NCBI RefSeq assembly: GCF_007752535.1
Contig: NZ_CP036426.1
Location: 2,666,001-2,730,000 of the forward strand
DNA: 64,000 nt
From: Tautonia plasticadhaerens
Lineage (GTDB): Bacteria > Planctomycetota > Planctomycetia > Isosphaerales > Isosphaeraceae
Direction of reading: 5' to 3'
Part shown: positions 57,138 through 64,000 of the stretch, in pieces
Numbering within the stretch: the stretch's first letter is position 1
Layout of the letters: every line of letters begins with the position of its first letter
Position numbers and translations under genes: made by a program
Notes under the pieces: generated by a model
Databases searched by the model: none
What the model was told of the DNA's origin: nothing
The model's input: only the letters and a program-made list of their open reading frames with translations

Positions 57138-58661
57138 TCAACGGACCTCGATCGGCTCCAGCGAGAGGGTGTTGAAGACGCGGACCACGTCGAGGAACTG
57201 GGCGTAGGGGGAGACGCCGTCGAGGCTCGTGGCGTTGAGCTTCAGGTGGGTGGCGTCGACCTCGGTCTGCTTCAGGGCGGCGTCGACGGCGACCCATCGT
57301 CCGTTGACATGCACTTCATTCCACATGTGATAGCCGAAGCCGCCGAGGTCGTCGGCGTAGAGCAGGCCGACGACCACCCGGGCGGGCACGCCGGCGGCCC
57401 GGCACATGGCGGCGGTCAGCACGCTGTGCTCGCTGCAATCGCCGCTCAGGTCCCGGGCGACGTCGCGGGCGGTGGCGAAGGCGGTCTCGAAGTTCTTCTC
57501 GCGTACGTTCTCGGCCACCCAGTCGGTGATAGCCACGGCCTTGGCCCACGGGTCGTCGGCGGCGCCCCGGATGGCCTGCCGGGTGAGGGCGACGACCCCG
57601 GGATCCTCGCTGTTGAGCATCGGGTTGGCGGCGAGGTATTCGGGCTCGACGGTCGCCGGCCCTCCCGAGCCGTCCCGGGGCCCGGAGGTGTGGACGTCCA
57701 GCAGGGTCGAGCCGTCGGTCGCCCGCCGGACGGTCTGGCGGTCGTCGGCCGGGAAAACCTCCTCGATCGGGGTGTCCCCGCTGTAGGAGACCCGGTAGAC
57801 GGCCGACCTGGTGCCGGTGGAGTTGGTGATCTGGCGGGAGACGCGGACGATCGAGGCCTTGACGATGTCGAAGGAGCCGGAGCCGGGGGCCTCGGCGGCC
57901 TCCTTGGTGGTCCGGTAGGTGAGGATGCCGCCGAAGGCGTCGGTGTGGCTCTTGAGGATTTGGCCCCCGGAGTCGGCCCAGTAGGTGGCGTCCATGCCGG
58001 GCAGGGGCTTGCCGTCGGGGCCCTTCACCTGGGACTCGACCTTCAGCAGCGACATCGTGGTGTCGCCGCCGAGCTCGACCTCCTCGACCTCGCGGGCCTC
58101 GAGCACGGTCAGGCCGACCTGGTTGAGGTCGGGGATGAAGGTCTTGATCTCCCGGCGCTCGCCGGGGGTCATGGGGGATCGGGAGAGGCTCAGCTCGGGC
58201 CCATAAGGGCCCCGGACGTCGTCCCCCCAGGGGATCTCGACCCGTCGTCGCTGGCCGCCGGCCTCGAGGGTCAGGGGCAGGATGTCGTCCCGGGCGTCCC
58301 CGGAGATCCGCGTCTCATTCGGGCCGACGAGGCTCCGGGCGTCGAGCCGGAGGACCCGGCCGTCGTAGGTCTCGATCGTGCCGTACCGGGTGGCGATGAC
58401 CACGTCGTCGTCCAGCCGCTTGATGTTCAGCCGGGAGTCGACCTGCACTCGGAGCAGCTCTCGGCCGTCCCCGGCGGTGACGGGCTCGACGCGGAGGTGG
58501 ATGTGCCCGACCTTCCGGCCGCCGATGAAGACGGCGTCCCAGGCATCCCGGGCCTTGTCCGGGGCCGCGTCCTGGGCCTCGGCCCGGGGGGGGAGCAAGG
58601 TCGGCGTCGCCAGGGCGAGGGCCAGGGCGAGCGTTCGGGCGGCGAGATCGATCCCTCGCAT
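57138..58661 (-). CDS. Exported transglutaminase-like protein
   Basis: This encodes 507 residues. GGAGG precedes ATG 58661. A signal peptide (LALALALATPTLLPPRAEA) leads a long beta-rich N-terminal part (about 40-330). The transglutaminase-like core follows near 370-480: GDCSEHSVLTAAMCRAAGVPARVVVG (catalytic Cys), GYHMWNEVHV (His) and WVAVDAAL (Asp). The triad is complete. Such periplasmic enzymes act as proteases or crosslinkers. The substrate is unknown. Confidence 0.9.
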   Translation of the reverse strand: MRGIDLAARTLALALALATPTLLPPRAEAQDAAPDKARDAWDAVFIGGRKVGHIHLRVEPVTAGDGRELLRVQVDSRLNIKRLDDDVVIATRYGTIETYDGRVLRLDARSLVGPNETRISGDARDDILPLTLEAGGQRRRVEIPWGDDVRGPYGPELSLSRSPMTPGERREIKTFIPDLNQVGLTVLEAREVEEVELGGDTTMSLLKVESQVKGPDGKPLPGMDATYWADSGGQILKSHTDAFGGILTYRTTKEAAEAPGSGSFDIVKASIVRVSRQITNSTGTRSAVYRVSYSGDTPIEEVFPADDRQTVRRATDGSTLLDVHTSGPRDGSGGPATVEPEYLAANPMLNSEDPGVVALTRQAIRGAADDPWAKAVAITDWVAENVREKNFETAFATARDVARDLSGDCSEHSVLTAAMCRAAGVPARVVVGLLYADDLGGFGYHMWNEVHVNGRWVAVDAALKQTEVDATHLKLNATSLDGVSPYAQFLDVVRVFNTLSLEPIEVR

Positions 58662-58880
58662 CGGGCGAGATCCTCCCTGGGACTCGGGGCGGCGTCGGCC
58701 TGCTCGGGGCGACCGCCCGACGGGGCGATCGGCCCGGGTCACGCGATGGGGCCCCGGCCGGGGTCCGCTCATGCCGAGGCGGGTCGAGTCGATGGGTGCG
58801 GGGCCGGGCCCGGGGCGCGCGCCGCGACGACCGCCCGGCCCGACCACTATGGCGCATCGGTCGACCGGGCACAACCCGAG

Positions 58881-58934
58881 CCGGGCCCGCCCCGGCGGAT
58901 CCATCGGCCGATGGATCCGCCGGGGCGGGCCCGG
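58881..58934. repeat. Perfect 54-bp palindrome
   Basis: Two 27-bp arms are perfectly complementary with no loop. It lies between the stop of the small BON gene and the start region of the transglutaminase gene. In RNA it would end the BON transcript; in DNA it could form a cruciform. No T-run. Confidence 0.8.
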
Positions 58935-58967
58935 CGGTGTGGTTGGAGTTCCCGGGAATCGATCGCT

Positions 58968-59195
58968 TCAGGAAACGAGGATATTCATGTCGAAGCGATC
59001 GCTGGGCAGCAGCTCCAGCGCCGCATACAGCGCCAGTTGCTTGGTGTGATAGGACGGCACCCGGCCCCGGACGACGAAGCGGCCCTGGACCTCCTCGACG
59101 GCCAGGTCACGGATCCGACCGTGGGTTGTCTGCCTGATTGAATGCTCGACCTGCTCCAGGAGGGAGGTCGAACCATTCCCAAGGTTCCTCCGCAT
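58968..59195 (-). CDS. Small single BON domain protein
   Basis: This encodes 75 residues. AGGAG lies 9 nt before ATG 59195. The whole protein is one BON unit: LLEQVEHSIRQTTHGRIRDLAVEEVQGRFVVRGRVPSYHTKQLALYAALELL. No signal peptide was found, unlike the large BON protein at 51920. The 276 bp upstream (59196-59471) hold no gene I can support. Confidence 0.85.
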   Translation of the reverse strand: MRRNLGNGSTSLLEQVEHSIRQTTHGRIRDLAVEEVQGRFVVRGRVPSYHTKQLALYAALELLPSDRFDMNILVS

Positions 59196-59471
59196 AGTCC
59201 ATCACTCCTGAGATCTGTTGCGGGTGAATCGAGATCGCGAGGGGCTGCGATCCAGGAGGGAGTCTCAACATCCTTGGGGTGAGCACGCCCATTATCGTGC
59301 TCGCCTCGGGGAGAATGCAAGGGAAAAGGTTGACGGGTCGCCGGGGAACCGACCCCGCCGGTCGATCGTCGACCGATGGTTCGGATCGGGCGTGCCCGAT
59401 TGCATTGTCGTCATAGTAAACACGGCAGCCGGCGTCGGAGTCAACCGACCAGGCCAGATTGCGCCGGGAAG

Positions 59472-59768
59472 TCAGCCCGTTTCGGGCGGAGGCTCCGGGA
59501 GCGAGGCGGTCGAACCGGCCCCGCCCGGGCGGGGCCGCCTCGGCAATTCGAGTGCGAGCGCGCGGAGGGCGGGGCGGTCCCAGGAGGCGACCGGGCCCTT
59601 CCAGCGGTCCCAGAATGGGCCTCGGCCGGCCCCGGTCAGCTCGCTGAGGCGGCCGAGGTTGTAGCCGAGCTGCAGCAGGGCGCGGCGGTCGGGCTCGTCG
59701 AGGGCGGCAAGCTCCTCGACCTTCGAGACGCAGTGTGCGACGGCCTCGTCGTCCTCGCGGTCGCTCAT
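59472..59768 (-). CDS. Small protein of unknown function downstream of holA
   Basis: This encodes 98 residues from ATG 59768, 41 bp after the holA stop. The helical N-terminal half (DDEAVAHCVSKVEELAALDEPDRRALLQLGYNLGRLSEL) looks folded. The tail is Pro/Arg-rich. No family recognised. It is likely cotranscribed with holA. Confidence 0.6.
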   Translation of the reverse strand: MSDREDDEAVAHCVSKVEELAALDEPDRRALLQLGYNLGRLSELTGAGRGPFWDRWKGPVASWDRPALRALALELPRRPRPGGAGSTASLPEPPPETG

Positions 59769-59809
59769 CTGGGCGGTTCCCGGGTCCGGGGGGGAATCGG
59801 CCCGGCCGA

Positions 59810-60820
59810 TCAGTCTCCGCGGGGCCGGGCGAGGGAGACGATGAGCCGCTCCAGCACGGCCCGCTCGTCCAGGGTGGAGGAGCCCTTCAGCGCCAGGTCG
59901 GTCTCCAGCAGCAGGGCGGGGATGCGGTCGACGCGGTCGGGCCCGAGGTGGGCGTGCTGCCGTCCGGTCTTCTCCACGTCCCGGGGCCAGATGCCGGCCC
60001 GCTTGCAGGCGTCGGCCAGCTCCCTGCGGGCCAGCCGCAGCGCCCCGGCGTGGTGCACCTTGCGGAGGGAGATCGCCAGGGCCGCCAGCAGCCGCTGGGG
60101 GGCCTCGCCGGAGGCGAGCAGCCGGTCGAGCACGCCGAGCGCCCCGGGGGCGTCGCCGAGCGAGGCGCGGTCGATCAGGTCCCAGACCTCCAGGACCCGG
60201 CCGGCGCCGACGAGCTTCGCCACGTCCTCCCGGGTGATGGCCTTGCCGTCGCCGACGTAGGCGGCGAGCTTGTCGACCTCGGAGACGAGCAGACCCGGCT
60301 CGGGGCCGACCAGCTCGACGAGGAAACGGGCGGCCTCGGGGGGGAACTTCAGCCCCCAGCGCCCCGAGGCCAGCTTGCCGAGCCAGGAGGCCAGCTCCGA
60401 ATCCCTCGGCGCCTTGCACTCGACCGAGGCCCCCGACTGCTCGACCAGCTTGGCGAGCTTCGTGTTCGACGGCCAGGACTTCACCGACAGCACCAGCACC
60501 CCCGAGTCGGGCGGCCGGGCGGCGAACGCCTCCAGCTCCTTGCGGTGGGCGGTCACGAACGGGTCGGCGTCCTCGACGATCGCCACCCGCCTGGGCGCCA
60601 GGAACGGCAGCGTCCGGACCTCGTCGAGCACCCTCGCCAGCTCCGCCTGGGCCCCGGGGAACCGCGAGACGCCCAGCTCCTCCTCATCCTGGCCCCCCAT
60701 CGCGTTGCGGATGATGGCGAGGATCGCTTCCCTCCTGAGGTACGCGTCGTCGCCAAAAATAGCGTAGACCGGCAGGACTTCTCGCACCTTTCTCGGGTCG
60801 ACGAATTCGAACGCGTGCAT
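59810..60820 (-). CDS. holA: DNA polymerase III subunit delta (HolA)
   Basis: This encodes 336 residues. It opens the beta clamp as part of the clamp loader. PVYAIFGDDAYLRREAILAI is the typical start of the AAA-like module, and RVAIVEDADPFV and GVLVLSVKSWPSNTKLAKLV follow. The helical collar domain carries EPGLLVSEVDKLAAYVGDGKAITREDV. Length fits the family. No other replication gene is nearby. Confidence 0.9.
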   Translation of the reverse strand: MHAFEFVDPRKVREVLPVYAIFGDDAYLRREAILAIIRNAMGGQDEEELGVSRFPGAQAELARVLDEVRTLPFLAPRRVAIVEDADPFVTAHRKELEAFAARPPDSGVLVLSVKSWPSNTKLAKLVEQSGASVECKAPRDSELASWLGKLASGRWGLKFPPEAARFLVELVGPEPGLLVSEVDKLAAYVGDGKAITREDVAKLVGAGRVLEVWDLIDRASLGDAPGALGVLDRLLASGEAPQRLLAALAISLRKVHHAGALRLARRELADACKRAGIWPRDVEKTGRQHAHLGPDRVDRIPALLLETDLALKGSSTLDERAVLERLIVSLARPRGD

Positions 60821-61079
60821 GGGAGATGCCTGGGCTCGGGGGGGCGAATCCCGGGGTACTGAGCGTAGCGGCGAGGGGGGCCGGCCGCCAAGCCGGGATG
60901 TCGGAGTTGGACGCTTGACGACGCGAGTTCATGTCTGACGGAGGATGAAACGGGTGCGGTCGGGGGGTCGTCCGGCGGTCGATCCGGCCCGTTCCGCTCG
61001 ATCGAGGATCGGCCGACCGAGGCGGGACGATCGATCGAATGTCCATCATTCCCCATCCGGCGTCGACCCGCCCCGGGGA

Positions 61080-62228
61080 TCAGGCGGCGAGCCCGGCCGA
61101 GGTGTCGGCCCCGGCGGGGTTCCCGGCCGCATCGCCGAGGCCGAAGCGCTCGGCCAGGGCGAGGGCGATCCGGTCGGCGGCCTGGCCGTCGCCGTACGGG
61201 CTGATGGGGTGGGGAGGGGGGGCGGAGCCGGAGAGGATGGCCTCGGCCTCGGCGACGATCCGGGCCGGGTCGGTGCCGACGAGCCGGCAGGAGCCCATCG
61301 CCACCCCTTCGGGGCGCTCGGTGCGGTCCCGGAGCACCAGGACCGGCCGGCCGAGCGCGGGGGCCTCCTCCTGCACGCCCCCGGAGTCGGAGAGGATGAA
61401 GACCGAGGCCTTCATCAGCGAGACGAACTGGGGGTAGCTGACCGGCTCGATCCGCCGGACCCGGTCGAGCCCGGCCAGCTCCCGGTCGACGATCGCCCGG
61501 ACCGGGGGGCTCGGGTGGACGGGGAAGACGACGCAGAGGCCGGGGTCGCGGTCCAGGAGCGTCCGGACGGCCCGGCAAGCCCGCCGGAGGGGATCGCCGA
61601 GGTTCTCGCGGCGGTGGGAGGTCATCAGGATCATCCGATCCGTCGGCGGCTCGAAGGGCAGGGGGGCCGGGCGGGACTCGATCCAGCGGAGGGCGTCGAT
61701 CACCGTGTTGCCGACCACCCGGATCCGGCCGGCGGGGATCCCCTCCCGGAGCAGGTTCTCCCGGGAGGCGGCGGTGGGGGCGAAGTGCAGGTCGGCCAGC
61801 CGGGCGGTGAGGGCCCGGTTGGCCTCCTCGGGGAACGGCTCGGAGAGGCGGCCCGACCGGAGCCCGGCCTCGACGTGGGCGAACGGCACCCGACGGTAGT
61901 GGCAGGCCAGGGCGGCGGCGAAGACCGAGGTCGTGTCCCCCTGGGCGACAACGAGGTCGGGGCGATGGCGGCCGATCCAGCCGCCGAGCCCCTCCAGGCA
62001 TCGGGCGGTCAGCGCCGCCAGGTCCTGGCCGGGACGCATGAGGGCGAGGTCGTCGTCGACCCGGATCTCGAAGTCGGCCAGGGCGCGGTCGAGCAGTTCT
62101 CGGTGCTGGCCGGTCGAGAGGACGAGCACCTCGAAGCCGCTGCCCGGCCGCCGCAGCCGGCGGACGATCGGCGCCATCTTCACCGCCTCGGGGCGCGTGC
62201 CCACCACGCACGCGACGGTCGTCGCCAT
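61080..62228 (-). CDS. wecB: UDP-N-acetylglucosamine 2-epimerase (non-hydrolysing)
   Basis: This encodes 382 residues. It interconverts UDP-GlcNAc and UDP-ManNAc for surface polysaccharide synthesis. VVGTRPEAVKMAPIV, VLSTGQHREL, AQGDTTSVFAA, AHVEAGLRSG, HRRENLG and LSDSGGVQEEAPALGRPVLVLRD are the family marks. It stands alone here, with no other envelope sugar gene in the window. Confidence 0.94.
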   Translation of the reverse strand: MATTVACVVGTRPEAVKMAPIVRRLRRPGSGFEVLVLSTGQHRELLDRALADFEIRVDDDLALMRPGQDLAALTARCLEGLGGWIGRHRPDLVVAQGDTTSVFAAALACHYRRVPFAHVEAGLRSGRLSEPFPEEANRALTARLADLHFAPTAASRENLLREGIPAGRIRVVGNTVIDALRWIESRPAPLPFEPPTDRMILMTSHRRENLGDPLRRACRAVRTLLDRDPGLCVVFPVHPSPPVRAIVDRELAGLDRVRRIEPVSYPQFVSLMKASVFILSDSGGVQEEAPALGRPVLVLRDRTERPEGVAMGSCRLVGTDPARIVAEAEAILSGSAPPPHPISPYGDGQAADRIALALAERFGLGDAAGNPAGADTSAGLAA

Positions 62229-62333
62229 CGTCCCGGCCTCCTCGCCCCCGTCGCCGGGCGAGTCGAATCGCCCGAGGGGCGGGGGGATGATAGGCGAAGC
62301 GGCGGGATCGGGCCAGTCGAATCGGCCGACCGC

Positions 62334-62534
62334 TCAGGAGTCGGACTTCGAGCCCGACCTGCCCCGGCCGCCGCCGCCCGGCTTCTTGCCGCCTCCGTCG
62401 TCCTTGTTGACGGTGGCCCAGGCCCGACGCTCGGCCTCGTCCTGGGGCACTCCCCGCTCCTTGTACCCTTCCTCGATGTGCTCGGCCTTGCGCTTCTGTT
62501 TGTCGGTGTACTTGCTCTTGTCGCCCTGGGGCAT
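62334..62534 (-). CDS. Small hydrophilic KYTDKQKRKAEHIEEGY protein
   Basis: This encodes 66 residues. GGAGGA lies 8 nt before ATG 62534. The sequence MPQGDKSKYTDKQKRKAEHI...RAWATVNKDDGGGKKPG matches a widespread bacterial family sometimes labelled plasmid stabilisation protein. I doubt that label. Highly charged, no membrane segment. It lies between wecB and the TPR gene, same direction. Confidence 0.85.
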   Translation of the reverse strand: MPQGDKSKYTDKQKRKAEHIEEGYKERGVPQDEAERRAWATVNKDDGGGKKPGGGGRGRSGSKSDS

Positions 62535-62653
62535 GATCCCGTCCTCCGGTCGAGTCCCAGCCCTTCGCCCGATCGCCGACCCGATCGGCGTCGGGGGCCC
62601 GGACTGATCAGAGATGACTGGTGCAAGTCGCGGGCCGAGATGGGGAGAGCCGA

Positions 62654-64000
62654 TCAGGGAGACTCCAGCCGCCTCCGGAGCCGGGCGAACTTCTCGCGGA
62701 GCGCATCGCCGCCGAGGTCGGGGTGGAGGGCGGAGGTGCCGTCGATCAGTCGCCGGGCGTCGGAGGGGCGGCCGGTGCGGTAGTAGGAGACGGCCAGGCC
62801 GTATCGGGCCTCGAACCAGGGGGCCGAGCCGGGGGGGTGCGAGGCGATGATGGCGCGGTGGACGTCGGCCGACTGGGTGTAGAGGCCGAGGCGGTCGAGG
62901 GCGTCGGCCAGGGGCCCGAGCAGCCCGGGGGGGAGCCGGGAGGGGAGCAGGTCGCCGGCCCAGGACTGGGCCGAGGCCCGGGCGCCGTCGAGGTCCCCGG
63001 TCTCGAGCTGGCCCCGGAGGCGGACCACCCGGGCCCGGGCCCGCAGGCCGGGGTCGAGCCCGTCGGGTCGCGCCAGCACGCGCTCGGCCAGCAGCCGGGA
63101 GACGCCGGCGATCCGACGGCGGGAGGGCTCGGCCGTGGCGGCGGCGGCGGCCCGGTCGAGCCGCTCGGCCAGGGCGATGATCTCCCCGGGATCGGAGCGA
63201 TCCAGCTCCTCCCTGGCCTCGCGTTCGGCCTCGGCGGCCTGCTGGTCGAGGGCCAGGGCGACGATCCTGAGCCGTCGGGCACGGTCCCGTCGGGCGGCGT
63301 CGGACTCGGATGCGACGAGGCGGTCGAGCCGTCCGAGGGCCTGGCCGATCTCGGCCGACCGGAGCCCGGGGATCAGCTCCAGCTCGGCCCGGGCCAGGTC
63401 GAAGGCGTTGCGATCGCCGGGGTCGGCCGCCTCCTCGGCGAAGGAATCCAGCGCCGCCCGGGCCCGGAGCAGCCGGGCCCGGGCCTCGTCCTCCTTGCCC
63501 TCGACGAGCAGCGATTGCACGGCGTCCCGGTGAAGCTCGACAATCGCCATCCTCGACTCCCGCCACCGGGGGTGCGAGCGTGGCACGGCCGACCAGAGGG
63601 CGATGGCGTCCGCCTCCCGGGCCTCGGAGGCCTGGAGCCGGCCAAGGATCCAGCGGGCCTCGGAGGCCGACGGGTCGTCCGGGAAGGCGGCGATGTGGTC
63701 CTCCAGCGCCTGCTGGTAGGCCGGCTTCGCCCCCGACCCGCCCTGGGAGGACGCCAGCCTCCCCAGCGCCAGGGCGTGCAGCAGGCTGGCGTTGGCCCGC
63801 TGGTCGTCCGGGGCGGGGCTGCCGGGCGTCCGGGCGAGCTCGGCGAGCGGGCCGAGGGCCTCGGCGGCCCGGTCGAACCGCCCGGCTCGCACGAGGATGG
63901 CGGCGGCCCGGTAGCGCATCACCCAGGCCCGCCCGGGATCCCCGAGCCGCTCGGCGTGGTCGGCGCCGAGCTGGTTGACCCGGACCGCCTGGCCCACGTC
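62654..64000 (-). CDS. TPR-rich protein (truncated by the window edge)
   Basis: An open frame leads to the right edge; the GTG at 63997 is probably not the true start. At least 447 residues are tetratricopeptide-like helical repeats: AAILVRAGRFDRAAEALGPLAELA, AFPDDPSASEARWILGRLQ, and near the C-terminus HRAIIASHPPGSAPWFEARYGLAVSYYRTGRPSDARRL. It ends in a short Arg/Leu-rich tail. N-terminus and membrane attachment cannot be seen. Confidence 0.8.
   Translation of the reverse strand, partial: DVGQAVRVNQLGADHAERLGDPGRAWVMRYRAAAILVRAGRFDRAAEALGPLAELARTPGSPAPDDQRANASLLHALALGRLASSQGGSGAKPAYQQALEDHIAAFPDDPSASEARWILGRLQASEAREADAIALWSAVPRSHPRWRESRMAIVELHRDAVQSLLVEGKEDEARARLLRARAALDSFAEEAADPGDRNAFDLARAELELIPGLRSAEIGQALGRLDRLVASESDAARRDRARRLRIVALALDQQAAEAEREAREELDRSDPGEIIALAERLDRAAAAATAEPSRRRIAGVSRLLAERVLARPDGLDPGLRARARVVRLRGQLETGDLDGARASAQSWAGDLLPSRLPPGLLGPLADALDRLGLYTQSADVHRAIIASHPPGSAPWFEARYGLAVSYYRTGRPSDARRLIDGTSALHPDLGGDALREKFARLRRRLESP

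Noticed and set aside
59218-59664. 148-residue plus-strand ORF upstream of holA's small partner
   Set aside because: Arg/Gly/Pro-rich random composition, and it overlaps the 98-residue minus-strand gene that has better coding character.
1-64000. tRNA, rRNA and riboswitch genes
   Set aside because: I looked for tRNA-like TTCGAATC arms, rRNA-conserved stretches and known leader elements and found none convincing. A covariance-model scan would be decisive.

Overview
This is a roughly 70% GC bacterial chromosome segment, almost certainly from a planctomycete and probably from the Isosphaeraceae. The pointers are two DUF1559 prepilin-type proteins, a PEP-CTERM protein, a VEHLDHRQLM sorting motif at the N-terminus of a large surface protein, a TIGR03067 protein, DUF1501 and DUF1080 proteins, an FG-GAP/UnbV protein with TPRs, and a squalene-hopene cyclase. 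No rRNA, tRNA or CRISPR array was seen.

Left part (1-14.9 kb): a truncated surface protein and a PEP-CTERM protein diverge from each other. Then come small secreted proteins, a dienelactone-hydrolase-like protein, a di-heme cytochrome, tatC, and a Tat-exported carotenoid-oxygenase-like enzyme that converges on tatC. These are followed by ruvC, a large membrane/TPR protein, and a Tat-exported DUF1501 protein.

Middle left (15-36.7 kb): a leftward operon carries an ACT-domain regulator, a UPF0210 (PFL-family) protein, a DUF1080 protein and a very unusual 1260-residue protein. That protein joins an M14 zinc carboxypeptidase to an S9 dipeptidyl-peptidase-IV-type serine peptidase, and the operon ends at a rho-independent terminator. 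A second leftward cluster encodes a membrane pseudokinase and two translationally coupled coiled-coil membrane proteins that share a repeated module. A duplicated pair (65-residue lipoprotein plus DUF1559 pilin-like protein) follows, then a 990-residue TPR/FG-GAP/UnbV protein.

The centrepiece (36.86-43.57 kb) is a complete chromosomal integron. An IntI-type tyrosine recombinase reads rightward from a site like attI. A leftward array holds ten gene cassettes, each ending in its own ~100-bp attC site, followed by a truncated eleventh cassette. The attC arms have two conserved extrahelical bases and compensatory changes. The IntI catalytic residues line up with class 1 IntI at a constant offset of 12. 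All cassette products are small and mostly unrecognised: a ribbon-helix-helix protein, secreted proteins, and membrane proteins with planctomycete-type N-termini. Four cassette genes end on the TAA built into the attC core. Cassette 7 also carries two large inverted repeats.

Right part (43.8-64 kb): a planctomycete multicopy-type protein, a sugar-phosphate isomerase-like TIM barrel, TerC, a vWA protein, a tandem-DUF1080 protein, folC coupled to a response-regulator receiver, and a three-BON-domain secreted protein. Next is a small hopanoid cluster (shc, hpnG-like, and a coupled TPR-like gene), then a transglutaminase-like protein, a small BON protein, holA, wecB, a small hydrophilic protein and a truncated TPR protein.
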